64,000 nucleotides of DNA from Streptomyces caelestis (GTDB lineage: Bacteria > Actinomycetota > Actinomycetes > Streptomycetales > Streptomycetaceae): assembly GCF_001279005.1 (NCBI RefSeq), contig NZ_LGCN01000210.1, positions 248,001-312,000 of the forward strand. Reading direction: 5' to 3'. Below are positions 1 to 9,104 of the stretch, piece after piece (the first letter of the stretch is position 1; every line of letters begins with the position of its first letter). The notes under the pieces are model-generated. The model searched no databases, was not told the origin of the DNA, and worked only from the letters and a program-made list of their open reading frames with translations. A program made the position numbers and the translations under genes.

Positions 1-442
1 CGGCGTCCAGGGTGGCCAGGGCCGACTCGGCGGACTCGTCCCGCAGGAAGCACAGGATCAGCCGGGTGGAGACACCGTGCGTCTCCTCGCTCCGGCCCAG
101 CGCCCGCCACAGCCCTTCGACGACGGTGCCCATGCCGACACCGCGCGCCGTGTGCGCCTGCGGATCGAAGAAGATCTCCGCGTGCCGCACGCCCTGCGCG
201 GCGGCGCGGGCGAGGTAGGCGTCGGCCAGGTCCTCGAAGTCCCGCTCGGTGCGCAGCACGGTCATGAGCGCGTAGTACAGGTCCAGGAAGGACCGCAGGT
301 CCTCGAAGCGGTACGCCTCACGGAGCGCGTCGGTGTCGGCGTAGGGCAGCTCGACGCCGTTGCGCGCGGCGAGGGCGAAGGCCAGCTCGGGCTCCAGGGT
401 GCCTTCGATATGAAGGTGCAGTTCGGCTTTCGGTACGGGCAT
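1..442 (-). CDS. Adenosine deaminase family protein, adenine-deaminase-like (N-terminal part, cut by window edge)
   Basis: This is the first 147 residues of a purine deaminase; the rest lies beyond base 1. It begins MPVPKAELHLHIEGTLEPE, which contains the HxHxxG zinc-binding start of the adenosine deaminase family. The stretch EIFFDPQAHTARGV resembles the FFDPQxHT signature of the adenine-deaminase-like branch more than classical adenosine deaminase. The expected reaction is hydrolytic deamination of adenine or adenosine in purine salvage, in the cytoplasm. The ATG lies 20 bases downstream of the end of the RNase Z gene on the same strand, so the two may be cotranscribed. The substrate is inferred from the N-terminal motif only; the catalytic Glu, His and Asp are outside the window. 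Confidence 0.85.
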   Translation of the reverse strand, partial: MPVPKAELHLHIEGTLEPELAFALAARNGVELPYADTDALREAYRFEDLRSFLDLYYALMTVLRTERDFEDLADAYLARAAAQGVRHAEIFFDPQAHTARGVGMGTVVEGLWRALGRSEETHGVSTRLILCFLRDESAESALATLDA

Positions 443-462
443 CAGGCCATCGTACGACCGTT

Positions 463-1368
463 TCACCGACGCTTCGGAAGCGCTACCCGTTGCAGATCGC
501 GCGCCACGGTCAGCTCGCCCTCGTACCCGGCCGCCCGCGCCTGCCGCTCGAACTCCTCCGGTTCGGGGTAGCGCTGGCTGAAGTGGGTGAGGACGAGATG
601 GCGCACGCCCGTCTCCCGCGCCACCCGGGCCGCCTGGCCGGCGGTCAGATGGCCGAAGTCGACGGCGAGTTCCTCGTCCTCGTCGAGGAACGTGGACTCG
701 ATGACCAGCATGTCGCTGCCCTCGGCGAGCGCGTACACCCCGTCGCACAGCCGGGTGTCCATGACGAACGCGAACCGCTGCCCGCGCCGCACCTCGCTGA
801 CCTCCTCCAGCGGGACCCCGCCGAGCGTGCCCTCGCGCTGGATGCGGCCGACGTCCGGGCCCTTGATGCCGTGCGCGGCCAGCCGGTCGGGCAGCATGCG
901 CCGGCCGTCGGGTTCGACCAGCCGGTAGCCGTACGCCTCGACGGGATGGGACAGCTTCCGCGCCTCCAGCGTGTAGCCGGGGGTGCGGGCGAGGGGGCCG
1001 TCCGTGTCGACCGGGGCCTCGGTGAGGGCGACGGTCTCGCGGTAGGCGGTGGCGTAGCGCAACCGGTCGAAGAAGCGCTGCCCGGAACGCGGGTAGTGGG
1101 CGGTGATCTCGTGCGGCACCTTGTCGAGGTTGACGCGCTGGATCACCCCGGCGAGACCGAGGCAGTGGTCGCCGTGGAAGTGGGTGACGCAGATCCGGTT
1201 CAGGTCGTGGGCGGCCACCCCGGCGCGCAGCATCTGGCGCTGGGTGCCCTCGCCGGGGTCGAACAGGATGCCCTCGCCGTCCCAGCGCAGCAGGTAGCCG
1301 TTGTGGTTGCGGTGCCGGGTGGGGACCTGGCTGGCGGTGCCGAGGACCACCAGTTCGCGTACGGACAA
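463..1368 (-). CDS. rnz: Ribonuclease Z (tRNA 3'-processing endonuclease)
   Basis: The 301-residue protein starts at a TTG codon ([20 protein letters not shown]), a start also matching the conserved N terminus of Streptomyces homologues. It is a metallo-beta-lactamase-fold nuclease: GTASQVPT is the family's first loop, [11 protein letters not shown] is the HxHxDH zinc motif, and [11 protein letters not shown] near the C terminus is the typical RNase Z HFSQRY signature. It cuts the 3' trailer from tRNA precursors, which matters for tRNA genes that lack an encoded CCA, like the two in this window. It follows the HIT gene by 6 bases, so the pair is probably translated from one message. No good Shine-Dalgarno is visible before the TTG. 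Confidence 0.95.
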   Translation of the reverse strand: MSVRELVVLGTASQVPTRHRNHNGYLLRWDGEGILFDPGEGTQRQMLRAGVAAHDLNRICVTHFHGDHCLGLAGVIQRVNLDKVPHEITAHYPRSGQRFFDRLRYATAYRETVALTEAPVDTDGPLARTPGYTLEARKLSHPVEAYGYRLVEPDGRRMLPDRLAAHGIKGPDVGRIQREGTLGGVPLEEVSEVRRGQRFAFVMDTRLCDGVYALAEGSDMLVIESTFLDEDEELAVDFGHLTAGQAARVARETGVRHLVLTHFSQRYPEPEEFERQARAAGYEGELTVARDLQRVALPKRR

Positions 1369-1374
1369 GGCGGC

Positions 1375-1728
1375 TTATCCGGGGGGCCAGTCGAGGCCGC
1401 GACCGCCCAGGACGTGGGCGTGCGCGTGCCAGACGGTCTGGCCGGCGCCGCTGCCGGTGTTGAAGACGATCCGGTAGCTCTCCAGCTTCTCCTCGTCGGC
1501 GACGGCCTGCGTCTCCCGCAGCACGTCGGCGGCGAGCTCGGGCGCGGCTGCGGCGAGGGCGGCGGCGTCCCGGTGGTGCGCCTTCGGGATCACCAGCACA
1601 TGGGTGGGCGCCTGGGGGTTTATGTCGCGGAACGCGATGGTGGTCCCGGTCTCCCGCACGATCGTCGCCGGAATGCTCCCGTCAACGATCTTGCAGAACA
1701 GACAGTCGTCCTGAGGCTCCCCAGCCAT
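1375..1728 (-). CDS. HIT family nucleotide-binding protein
   Basis: The 117-residue protein begins MAGEPQDDCLFCKIVDGSIP and carries the histidine triad WHAHAHVLGGR near the C terminus, with LVIPKAHH as the usual middle motif. HIT proteins hydrolyse purine nucleoside phosphoramidates or dinucleotides. An N-terminal CxxC is typical of the zinc-containing HinT/PKCI branch. The frame is open further upstream, but the ATG chosen here has a strong GAGGAGGGG ribosome site just before it and the family begins here. It lies just upstream of rnz on the same strand. Its physiological substrate cannot be told from sequence. Confidence 0.92.
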   Translation of the reverse strand: MAGEPQDDCLFCKIVDGSIPATIVRETGTTIAFRDINPQAPTHVLVIPKAHHRDAAALAAAAPELAADVLRETQAVADEEKLESYRIVFNTGSGAGQTVWHAHAHVLGGRGLDWPPG

Positions 1729-1810
1729 GACCCCTCCTCGAGCCAGCTGATCACGTACGAAGGCATCGTATCCGCGCCCGTGTGGCCGCGGGCAAACATG
1801 CTGCTGGGGC

Positions 1811-1936
1811 GGTACGGGTGGGCGACGGGGGCGCCTCCCGCCCCTGGGGGTCCCCTTCTCGAACGAAGTCGAGAAGGGGGAACGGCCGAGAGCGGGGGAG
1901 GCGCCCCGCAAGCGCCGGGCCCCGCGACACCCCCGG
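1811..1936. repeat. Dispersed hairpin element, probable terminator of the tricorn gene
   Basis: This GC-rich block fills the space between the tricorn stop codon and the HIT gene. A perfect 10-bp stem (1852-1861 with 1870-1879, 8-base loop) sits inside a larger imperfect stem formed by ggcgcctcccgc near 1832 and its complement near 1895. The same sequence family recurs at 57094-57151 without the central hairpin, and as a fragment at about 56634-56663 inside a pseudogene. I read it as a mobile or repeated intergenic element doing duty as a terminator. Confidence 0.65.
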
Positions 1937-4900
1937 TTACGACAACACCGGCGGCACCTTCGCCGGCGTCGACTCCAGCGCCTCCAGCGCCACCCGCACC
2001 GCCTCGTCCAACTGCACGTCCCGCCCCGCCGCGTGATCCTGCGGCCGCTGCACGACCTCCACGTCGGGATCGACCCCGTGGTTCTCCACGTCCCACCCGT
2101 AACCCTCGAGCCAGAAGGCGTACTTGGGCTGGGTCACCAGGGTCCCGTCGACCAGGCGGTACCGGCTGTCGATCCCGATCACGCCTCCCCACGTCCGGGT
2201 ACCGACCACCGGCCCGATCCCCAGCGCCCGGATCGCGGCGTTCACGATGTCCCCGTCGGACCCGGAGAACTCGTTGGCGACGGCGACGACCGGCCCCCGG
2301 GGCGCGTCCCGCGGATAGCTCTCCGCCCGCATCCCCCGGGGCAGGTCCCATCCCACGATCCGCCGGGCCAGTTTCTCCACCACGAGCTGCGACGTGTGCC
2401 CGCCCCGGTTCTCCCGCACGTCCACGATCAGCCCCTCCCGCAGCACCTCCACCCGCAGGTCGCGGTGGATCTGCGCCCACCCGGGCGCCTGCATGTCGGG
2501 AACGTGGACGTACCCCAGCCGTCCGCCGGACTTCTCCAGCACGTACGCCCGCCGGTCCGCGACCCACGCGTGGTACCGCAGCGGCTCCTCGTCGGCGAGC
2601 GGCACCACCACCGCGTGCCGCGGCCCGCCGCCCCCCGCCGGCGACACCGTCAGCTCCACCGGCTTCCCCGCCGTCCCCACCAGCAACGGCGCGGGCCCGG
2701 TCACCGGGTCGACCGGCTGCCCGGCGACGGCGACGATCGCGTCACCGGGCCGGACGGCGACCCCCGGCGCGGCGAGCGGGGAGCGGGCGTCCGGGTCGGA
2801 GGTCTCCGCGGGCAGGATGCGGTCGACCCGCCAACTGCCGTCCTCGTGACGGGAGACGTCCGCGCCGAGCAGTCCCTGCCGCGCCCCGTCGCCGTAGCCG
2901 CCGCGCGGGATGACGTAGGCGTGCGAGGTGCCGAGCTCGCCGTGCACCTCCCACAGCAGGTCCACCAGGTCGTCGTGGGTGGCGAGCCGGTCGAGCACGG
3001 GCCGGTACCGGTCCAGGACCCCCTCCCAGTCCACGCCGCTCATGTCGGGACGCCAGAAGTTGTCCCGCATGATGCGGCCGTTCTCGTCGAACATCTGCCG
3101 CCACTCGACGGCCGGGTCGACGAACTGGCGGACCCGGTCCAGGTCGACGGTGATGTTGGTGTCGCTGTCGTCGTCGCCGGAGGCGCGCCGGTCGCTGGGG
3201 ACGACCTTCAGCCGCCCGTCGGTCCACAGCAGCACCCGCTTGCCGTCGCCGCTGACCTCGAAGTGGTCGGCGTCCACGGCCAGGTGCTCGACGCGCTGCC
3301 GGTCGAGGTCGTAGCGCTCCAGGTCGGTCTTGGGGTCGGGGTCGTCCGGGGTGGCCCTGGACGCGCCGAGCACGCCCCGCACCGGGTGCCGCAGCCACAG
3401 CACGCCGTCCTTGGCGGCGCGCAGGTCGGTGTAGCGGGCGGCCTCCACCGGGAACGGCACGATGCGGTCGGCGAGGCCGTCGAGGTCGATGCGGGTGGTG
3501 GGGGTGCCCTCGCTGTCGGGGGTCTCGTCCCGGTCCGGCGTCTCGAAGGGCCGGCCGTGCCGCTGCGGGCCGAACGGCGACGGGGTGGTCGCCGCGAGGG
3601 TGATCAGATACGGGCGTACGCCCTCGACGAAGGCCAGGTCGAAGACGTGCTCGTCGTAGACCGGGTCGAAGGAGCGGGTCGACAGGAACGCGAGGTGCTT
3701 GCCGTCGAGGGTGAAGGCGGGCGCGTAGTCGTGGAACCGCAGCGGGGTCGCCTCGGTGACCGACAGGTCGGTGGTGTGGGCGAGCTTGAGCTGACTGAGC
3801 GGGCGCGGGCCGGGGTGGGACCAGGCGAGCCAGGAGGAGTCGGGCGAGAAGGCCAGCCCGGAGACGTCGCCGTCCTCACTGCGGTCGACCTCGCGGACCT
3901 CGCCGGTCTCCCGCTCGACGAGCAGGACCCGGCCGTCGTGGGAGGCGACCGCGGCGCGGCTGCCGTCGGGGGCCATGGCGAGTTCCGCGACGCGGCCCAG
4001 CCGCCCGGCGGCGATCCGGCGCGGGGTGGCGCCCGGGGCGAGCCCGGTGGCGGGGGCGAACTCCAGGGCGTCGTCGCCCTCGGCGTCGGTCACCCACACC
4101 ACCCACTCCTCGCCGTCCACGCGGAAGGTGCGGGGCCGCCGGGCCCGTACGCCCGGGGTCGCGGCGAGCGCGCGGGCGGGGCCGGCCCGGTGGGTCACCC
4201 AGTGGACGGCGCCGCGCACGCAGACGGCGCTGCCGCGCGCGGTGTGGTCGGGGGAGGCGGAGCCGAACCAGCGGGCGGCGTTCACCGGGAACGGCTGGAG
4301 GTCGACGCGCTGTCCGCCGAGCCGGACGTCGAGGCGGCGCGGCCCGTCCCCGTCGAGGCCGTCCAGCAGCCACAGTTCACCGGCGCTGGAGTAGACGACC
4401 CGGCTGCCGTCCGTGGCGGCGTGCCGGGCGTAGAAGCCTTCGAGCGGTGTGTGCCGGCGCAGGTCGGAGCCGTCGGCGAGGGAGGAGTACAGGGCTCCGG
4501 TGCCCTCGTGGTCGGAGAGGAACGCGATCCTCTCCCCCACCCACAGGGGGTCCTCGATGTTCCCGTCGAGGTCCTCGTGCAGCCGTACGAACTCGCCGTC
4601 GCCCTCGCGGTCGATCCACAGCTTGCCCGCCGTACCGCCCCGGTACCGCTTCCACCAGGCGGCCTCGCGGCTCATCGGCGCGGACAGCAGCACGGTGTGC
4701 GGTCCCCGCGCGACGTCGCCGACGGGGCCGTACGGCAGGGTGGCGGCGGGGCCGCCGTCCAGGGGGACGGCGCGGGCCCAGGTGCGGCGGAAACTGGCCT
4801 GGCCCTGGGAGCTGGTGACCAGGACCCGTCCGTCCGCCGTCCAGCCCCGTGTCCGGGTGGTGATGCTGCCCCAGTGGGTGAGGCGTCTGGCGGGGCCGCC

Positions 4901-5143
4901 GTCGACGGGCGCGACGTGCACCTCGGGGGCGCCGTCGCGGGTGGAGGTCCAGGCGACGGTGGCGCCGTCGGGCGAGACGCGGGGCCGGGTCACGGGCACG
5001 TTGTCGGCACTGACCCGCCAGGCCCGGCCGCCGTCGAGGGGGGCGAGCCACACGTCGTCCTCGGCGGTGAAGGCGACCAACTCGCCGTGCAGGTGCGGGA
5101 ACCGGAGATAAGCGGCGGATGCGACCGATGCGGGCTGTGTCAC
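1937..5143 (-). CDS. Tricorn-type protease, S41 family
   Basis: The 1068-residue cytoplasmic protein has the full tricorn layout: an N-terminal six-bladed and then seven-bladed propeller (repeated VSPDGATVAW and FSPDSSWLAW type blades), a PDZ domain around residues 765-835, and a C-terminal S41 peptidase domain. Ser740-His741 in GTSHAYV, Ser962 in SGSDGD and Glu1020 in VENHG match the catalytic Ser745, His746, Ser965 and Glu1023 of the Thermoplasma enzyme. Tricorn trims oligopeptides released by the proteasome or other proteases. A GTG start is used. The gene stands alone between a lipoprotein gene and a hairpin element. All catalytic residues are present, so I expect an active enzyme. Confidence 0.93.
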   Translation of the reverse strand: MTQPASVASAAYLRFPHLHGELVAFTAEDDVWLAPLDGGRAWRVSADNVPVTRPRVSPDGATVAWTSTRDGAPEVHVAPVDGGPARRLTHWGSITTRTRGWTADGRVLVTSSQGQASFRRTWARAVPLDGGPAATLPYGPVGDVARGPHTVLLSAPMSREAAWWKRYRGGTAGKLWIDREGDGEFVRLHEDLDGNIEDPLWVGERIAFLSDHEGTGALYSSLADGSDLRRHTPLEGFYARHAATDGSRVVYSSAGELWLLDGLDGDGPRRLDVRLGGQRVDLQPFPVNAARWFGSASPDHTARGSAVCVRGAVHWVTHRAGPARALAATPGVRARRPRTFRVDGEEWVVWVTDAEGDDALEFAPATGLAPGATPRRIAAGRLGRVAELAMAPDGSRAAVASHDGRVLLVERETGEVREVDRSEDGDVSGLAFSPDSSWLAWSHPGPRPLSQLKLAHTTDLSVTEATPLRFHDYAPAFTLDGKHLAFLSTRSFDPVYDEHVFDLAFVEGVRPYLITLAATTPSPFGPQRHGRPFETPDRDETPDSEGTPTTRIDLDGLADRIVPFPVEAARYTDLRAAKDGVLWLRHPVRGVLGASRATPDDPDPKTDLERYDLDRQRVEHLAVDADHFEVSGDGKRVLLWTDGRLKVVPSDRRASGDDDSDTNITVDLDRVRQFVDPAVEWRQMFDENGRIMRDNFWRPDMSGVDWEGVLDRYRPVLDRLATHDDLVDLLWEVHGELGTSHAYVIPRGGYGDGARQGLLGADVSRHEDGSWRVDRILPAETSDPDARSPLAAPGVAVRPGDAIVAVAGQPVDPVTGPAPLLVGTAGKPVELTVSPAGGGGPRHAVVVPLADEEPLRYHAWVADRRAYVLEKSGGRLGYVHVPDMQAPGWAQIHRDLRVEVLREGLIVDVRENRGGHTSQLVVEKLARRIVGWDLPRGMRAESYPRDAPRGPVVAVANEFSGSDGDIVNAAIRALGIGPVVGTRTWGGVIGIDSRYRLVDGTLVTQPKYAFWLEGYGWDVENHGVDPDVEVVQRPQDHAAGRDVQLDEAVRVALEALESTPAKVPPVLS

Positions 5144-5189
5144 CCGATCACCCTATGCAGGTACGGGCGGTCCTGGACAGGGGTTGTGG

Positions 5190-5723
5190 TCACTTGCCCT
5201 CGACGGGACGACACGACGGGTACTGCTCGCACCACACGGTCGTCGTGACGGTCACGGTGACGGTGGGCTCCGGGCCGCGTCGCGTGGGTTCGCCCACGCG
5301 CGGCGGGCTGGTGGAGTCGCAGTCGCCCAGGCCGTCGACCCGGAACACCTGCTTCCCGCCGACCTTCGCGGTGATGTTCCCGCGCACGCAGGCGCCGTTG
5401 ACGGCGTGGGTGATCCTCCCGGTGACGGTGATCTCCTTGCCGTCCCGGGTCTCGCCCTGGCAGTCGACGGAGGCGACGGTGTTCCGGCTCGCCTCGCTTC
5501 GGCCCTCCTTGTCCCCGAAGGACCCGGTGCAGCTGAGCCAGCGCACGTCGGCCTTCTGCCGGTTGAGCTCCTCGGTGACGGTCTCGTCGGTCGTGAACGC
5601 GACGGCCGCGGAGCCGAGTCCGCCGCCCTCGCACGCGGTGACCCCGGCGACGGCGGCCACGGCGAAGCCGGCCGCGAGCGCCTGCCGCCGCCATGCGCGC
5701 ACCGCGCGCGGAATCCTGTTCAT
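5190..5723 (-). CDS. Putative lipoprotein with a DUF4333-like domain
   Basis: The 177-residue protein begins MNRIPRAVRAWRRQALAAGF, has a hydrophobic signal segment, and ends the signal with the lipobox VTAC, so it is probably lipid-anchored outside the membrane at that Cys. The mature part has Cys residues in WLSCTGS, SVDCQGE and GACVRGN, consistent with the small disulfide-bonded DUF4333 fold found in actinobacterial secreted proteins. The tail is rich in Thr-Val repeats (TVTVTVTTTVW). An upstream ATG at 5732 is possible, but the GGGGGCG sequence favours this one. Function is unknown. Confidence 0.8.
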   Translation of the reverse strand: MNRIPRAVRAWRRQALAAGFAVAAVAGVTACEGGGLGSAAVAFTTDETVTEELNRQKADVRWLSCTGSFGDKEGRSEASRNTVASVDCQGETRDGKEITVTGRITHAVNGACVRGNITAKVGGKQVFRVDGLGDCDSTSPPRVGEPTRRGPEPTVTVTVTTTVWCEQYPSCRPVEGK

Positions 5724-5821
5724 CGCCCCCATGAACGGCAGACTGCCACCGTCACAGGCGGGGCGGTAGAGCGCATACGGCCACTTGCTTCTTCCCGTCC
5801 CTGAGGACCACGCCCCCCGGA

Positions 5822-5912
5822 GAGGCTGATTCAACCCCTCCGGCGTTTGAGGAGCGGGGTCCGGGGCGGAGCCCCGGGACGGGACGGGAAGGGGCGGCGG
5901 GGGCGAAGAAAC
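5822..5912. repeat. Dispersed GC-rich terminator-like repeat, copy A
   Basis: This is a partial copy of a repeat also present at 11882-12015 (copy B) and 50329-50463 (copy C). The shared part runs from ctccggcgtttgagg through ccggggcggagccccgg, itself a hairpin, to gggaaggggcggcgggggcg. It lies directly after the rsmE stop codon and probably ends that transcript. The left half of the long stem seen in copy B is missing here. Confidence 0.65.
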
Positions 5913-5918
5913 CTCGGG

Positions 5919-6659
5919 TCAGGACCAGCGCCCCGTGCGACCGAGCAGCAGCGCCGCCGCGGCCGTACCGGCGGTGGAGGTGCGCAGCACACTGGGCCCC
6001 AGCCGGTAGGCCCGCGCTCCGGCCTCCTCGAAGAGCGCCAACTCCTCCGGAGAGACACCGCCTTCGGGCCCGACGACCAGCACGATGTCACCGGAGGCGG
6101 GGAGTTCGGCACTCGCCAGGGGCTCCGTGCCGCTCTCGTGGAGCACGGCCGCGAACTCCGCTTCGGCGAGAAGTGACGCAACCCGCTTGCTCGTCGCCGC
6201 GTCCGCGACCCGCGGGAAGCGCACCCGGCGCGACTGCTTGCCGGCCTCCCGGGCCGTCGCCCGCCACTTGGCGAGGGACTTCGCCCCCCGCTCGCCCTTC
6301 CACTGCGTGATGCAGCGCGCCGCCGCCCACGGCACGATCGCGTCGACGCCGACCTCGGTCATCGTCTCCACGGCCACCTCGCCCCGGTCGCCCTTGGGCA
6401 GGGCCTGGACGACGGTGAGCCGGGGCTCCTCCGCGGGCTCCTCGGTCACCGAGTCCAGTCGGACGATCAGACGGTCCTTGCCCTCGGCGCCGAGCACCAC
6501 GCAGTCCGCCCAGCGGCCCGCGCCGTCGGTGAGGACGACGTCCTCGCCCGCCCGCAGCCGCTTCACGGAGACGGCGTGCCGCCCCTCGGGACCGTCGAGC
6601 ACGTAACGGCCCCCGCCGCCCGCGTCGAAGTGGTCGACGACGAACACCGGCGCGGTCAT
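5919..6659 (-). CDS. rsmE: 16S rRNA (uracil1498-N3)-methyltransferase
   Basis: The 246-residue protein begins MTAPVFVVDHFDAGGGGRYV and ends with the SPOUT knot: LVVGPEGGVSPEEL, then YRLGPSVLRTSTAGTAA, which binds S-adenosylmethionine. It methylates U1498 of 16S rRNA in the assembled small subunit. The N-terminal half is the PUA-like RNA-binding domain (GRWADCVVLGAEGKD). Its ATG overlaps the stop of the upstream flavoprotein gene by ATGA, so translation is coupled. In many bacteria rsmE sits next to dnaJ, as it nearly does here. Confidence 0.95.
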   Translation of the reverse strand: MTAPVFVVDHFDAGGGGRYVLDGPEGRHAVSVKRLRAGEDVVLTDGAGRWADCVVLGAEGKDRLIVRLDSVTEEPAEEPRLTVVQALPKGDRGEVAVETMTEVGVDAIVPWAAARCITQWKGERGAKSLAKWRATAREAGKQSRRVRFPRVADAATSKRVASLLAEAEFAAVLHESGTEPLASAELPASGDIVLVVGPEGGVSPEELALFEEAGARAYRLGPSVLRTSTAGTAAAALLLGRTGRWS

Positions 6660-7729
6660 CGGGCGCCTCCCGTCGACAGCGCCGTGCGGGCGGCGGCCAG
6701 TTCGGCGGCCAGCACCTCCACCAGCCGCCCGGCGGGCAGCTCGCGGGCCATCCGGTGGCCCTGCCCCGCCCACAGCGCCAGGCCCTGCGCGTCGCCGGCC
6801 TTGGCGGCGGCCTTGCGCAGGGGCGCGGTGAGGTGGTGGACGTCCGGGTAGGCGGCGGGCGCGTACGGGCCGTGCTCGCGCAGGAAGCGGTTGACCAGGG
6901 CGCGGGCCGGGCGGCCGGAGAAGGCGCGGGTCAGCTCGGTGCGGACGTACAGGGGGTCGGTGAGGGCCTGCTTGTGCAGGGCGTGGGCGCCGGACTCGCG
7001 GGCGGCGACGAAGGCCGTGCCGAGCTGGGCCGCGGCGGCGCCGGCCGCGAGGACGGCGGCGATCTGGCCGCCGCGCATGATGCCGCCGGCGGCGACGACC
7101 GGGATGCCGACGGACTCCCGGACCTGGGCGACGAGGGAGAGCAGTCCGACACCGGAGCCGTCCGCCTCCGGGTCGTCGCGGTGGGTGCCCTGGTGGCCGC
7201 CGGCCTCCACGCCCTGTGCGATCACCGCGTCCGCGCCGGCCCGCTCCACGGCCCGGGCCTCCTCCGCGGTCGTGGCGGTGACCAGCGTGAGCGTGCCGGC
7301 GCGGCGCAGCGAGTCCAGCACCTCACGGGCCGGCACGCCGAAGTGGAACGACACCACCGGCACCGGGTTGTCCAGCAGCACGGCGAGTTTGGCGTCGTAG
7401 CCGTCGTCGCGGCCGCTGTCGGGGTCACCGAGCGCGGTCTCGTACCAGGAGGCCTCGCCGGCCAGCTGGTGTGCGTAGACGTCGACGGCGGCGGGGTCGG
7501 CCGTCTCCGGCTGCGGCAGGAAGAGGTTGACGCCGAAGGGGCGGGAGGTCAGCCCCCGCAGCTGCTTGATCTCCTGGTACATCCCGTCCGCGGTCTTGTA
7601 CCCGGCGGCCAGGAAACCGAGTCCGCCCGCCTCGGACACGGCGGCGGCGAGCTGCGGCACGGCGACACCGCCCGCCATCGGCGCCTGCACGATCGGGTGC
7701 GGGCAGACATCGGTCAGTACGGAGGACAT
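6656..7729 (-). CDS. Nitronate monooxygenase / 2-nitropropane dioxygenase family flavoprotein
   Basis: The 357-residue protein has the TIM-barrel FMN-binding pattern of the family: an early PIVQAPMAGG, then VEAGGHQGTHRD with the conserved His, VVAAGGIMRGG, and AAQLGTAFVAA. Such enzymes oxidise alkyl nitronates such as propionate 3-nitronate, though many members are uncharacterised. It is the first gene of a pair with rsmE (ATGA overlap). A copied dnaJ tail lies in the 238 bases upstream of its start, so its leader differs from a simple intergenic spacer. The substrate is uncertain. Confidence 0.88.
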   Translation of the reverse strand: MSSVLTDVCPHPIVQAPMAGGVAVPQLAAAVSEAGGLGFLAAGYKTADGMYQEIKQLRGLTSRPFGVNLFLPQPETADPAAVDVYAHQLAGEASWYETALGDPDSGRDDGYDAKLAVLLDNPVPVVSFHFGVPAREVLDSLRRAGTLTLVTATTAEEARAVERAGADAVIAQGVEAGGHQGTHRDDPEADGSGVGLLSLVAQVRESVGIPVVAAGGIMRGGQIAAVLAAGAAAAQLGTAFVAARESGAHALHKQALTDPLYVRTELTRAFSGRPARALVNRFLREHGPYAPAAYPDVHHLTAPLRKAAAKAGDAQGLALWAGQGHRMARELPAGRLVEVLAAELAAARTALSTGGAR

Positions 7730-7840
7730 GACGGCATGTTGTCACGTCCTCCGAGCAACTCCGAATCCGCCCTTCCTCTTGGCATAAGCCACTTTTCGGC
7801 AGGGCGGCGGCGAGGGCCCCGGCCCCCGCCGAACATGTCC

Positions 7841-7898
7841 GTCAGCGCCCGTTGAACGCGTCCTTCAGGCGCGAGAACAGCCCCTGCCGACCGGGCTG
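7841..7898 (-). repeat. Direct repeat: copied 3' end of dnaJ outside the gene
   Basis: These 58 bases repeat 7967-8024, the last 18 codons and stop of dnaJ, with a single mismatch (position 7888, c in this copy and t in the gene). The offset between copies is 126 bases. In the minus-strand reading the copy still encodes [11 protein letters not shown] followed by TGA but has no start. It lies beyond the hairpin that probably ends the dnaJ message. I interpret it as a local tandem duplication whose middle part has decayed or been replaced. Confidence 0.95.
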
Positions 7899-7909
7899 AC
7901 CGCGCCCGC

Positions 7910-7927
7910 CCGGGGGACGACCCCCGG
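7910..7927 (-). terminator. Hairpin after hrcA-dnaJ
   Basis: A perfect 7-bp stem ccggggg/cccccgg with the 4-base loop acga lies about 40 bases after the dnaJ stop. No run of T follows on the minus strand, which is usual for Streptomyces terminators. Confidence 0.5.
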
Positions 7928-7967
7928 ACCCCCGGCAGCAGAACACCACCCACCCGGCGCCGACCGG

Positions 7968-9104
7968 TCAGCGCCCGTTGAACGCGTCCTTCAGGCGCGA
8001 GAACAGCCCCTGCTGACCGGGCTGGAACTGCCCCGTGGGCCGTTCCTCGCCCCGCAGCTTGGCGAGCTCCCGGAGCAGGCGTTCCTGTTCGGGGTCGAGC
8101 TTGGTCGGGGTCTGGACCTCGACGTGGACGATGAGGTCGCCCCGGCCGCCGCCCCGCAGGTGCGTGACGCCCCGGCCGTGCAGCGGGATCGACTGGCCGG
8201 ACTGGGTGCCGGGCCGGATGTCGACCTCCTCCAAGCCGTCCAGCGTCTCCAGCGGCACCTTGGTGCCGAGGGCCGCCGCGGTCATCGGGAGGGTGACCGT
8301 GCAGTGCAGGTCGTCGCCGCGCCGCTGGAACTGCGCGTGCGGGAGCTCGTGGATCTCCACGTACAGGTCACCGGCGGGACCGCCGCCGGGCCCGACCTCG
8401 CCCTCGCCGGCCAGCTGGATCCGTGTGCCATTGTCGACACCGGCCGGGATCTTGACCGTGAGGGTGCGCCGGGAACGGATCCGGCCGTCGCCCGCGCACT
8501 CCGGGCACGGGGTGGGGACGACCGTGCCGAAGCCCTGGCACTGCGGGCAGGGGCGGGAGGTCATGACCTGGCCGAGGAAGGACCGGGTGACCTGCGAGAC
8601 CTCACCCCGGCCCCGGCACATGTCACAGGTCTGCGCGGTGGTGCCCGGAGCGGCGCCCTCGCCGCTGCACGTGGTGCAGACGACGGCCGTGTCGACCTGG
8701 ATGTCCTTGGTCGTGCCGAACGCGGCCTCGTCGAGCTCGACGTCGATGCGGATCATCGCGTCCTGGCCCCGGCGGGTGCGCGAGCGCGGACCGCGCTGCG
8801 ACGCCGTGCCGAAGAACGCGTCCATGATGTCGGAGAAGTTCCCGAAGCCACCAGCCCCGAAGCCGCCCGCGCCACCGCCGCCGGCCTGCGAGAGGGGGTC
8901 GCCGCCGAGGTCGTAGACCTGCTTCTTCTGCGGATCCGACAGCACCTCGTAGGCGGCGTTGATCTCCTTGAACCGCTCCTGCGTCTTCGGATCAGGATTG
9001 ACGTCCGGGTGCAGCTCGCGGGCGAGCCGCCGGAAGGCCTTCTTGATCTCCTCCTGCGACGCGTCGCGGCGCACGCCGAGTACGGCGTAGTAGTCCGTGG
9101 CCAC
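7968..9104 (-). CDS. dnaJ2: Molecular chaperone DnaJ (DnaJ2 type)
   Basis: The 378-residue Hsp40 starts with GTG ([20 protein letters not shown]). The J domain carries the HPD tripeptide ([11 protein letters not shown]). A Gly/Phe-rich linker ([13 protein letters not shown]) comes next, then four CxxCxGxG zinc repeats: [24 protein letters not shown] and CPECAGDG. The C-terminal substrate-binding domain ends in [12 protein letters not shown]. It stimulates DnaK ATPase and delivers unfolded proteins. The gene overlaps the hrcA stop by one base (TAGTG) and forms the hrcA-dnaJ2 operon, which in Streptomyces is HrcA/CIRCE controlled, separate from the dnaK operon with its own dnaJ. The tail is duplicated downstream. 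Confidence 0.97.
   Translation of the reverse strand: MATDYYAVLGVRRDASQEEIKKAFRRLARELHPDVNPDPKTQERFKEINAAYEVLSDPQKKQVYDLGGDPLSQAGGGGAGGFGAGGFGNFSDIMDAFFGTASQRGPRSRTRRGQDAMIRIDVELDEAAFGTTKDIQVDTAVVCTTCSGEGAAPGTTAQTCDMCRGRGEVSQVTRSFLGQVMTSRPCPQCQGFGTVVPTPCPECAGDGRIRSRRTLTVKIPAGVDNGTRIQLAGEGEVGPGGGPAGDLYVEIHELPHAQFQRRGDDLHCTVTLPMTAAALGTKVPLETLDGLEEVDIRPGTQSGQSIPLHGRGVTHLRGGGRGDLIVHVEVQTPTKLDPEQERLLRELAKLRGEERPTGQFQPGQQGLFSRLKDAFNGR

Noticed and set aside
490..2913. Long plus-strand open frame opposite rnz, HIT and tricorn genes
   Set aside because: It is the complementary-strand frame of high-GC genes. The minus-strand genes have recognised domains and the plus-strand translation is low-complexity Arg/Pro/Gly.
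7714..7953. 79-codon frame in the spacer after dnaJ
   Set aside because: It overlaps the duplicated dnaJ tail in another frame and the NMO start, with no ribosome site or recognisable product.
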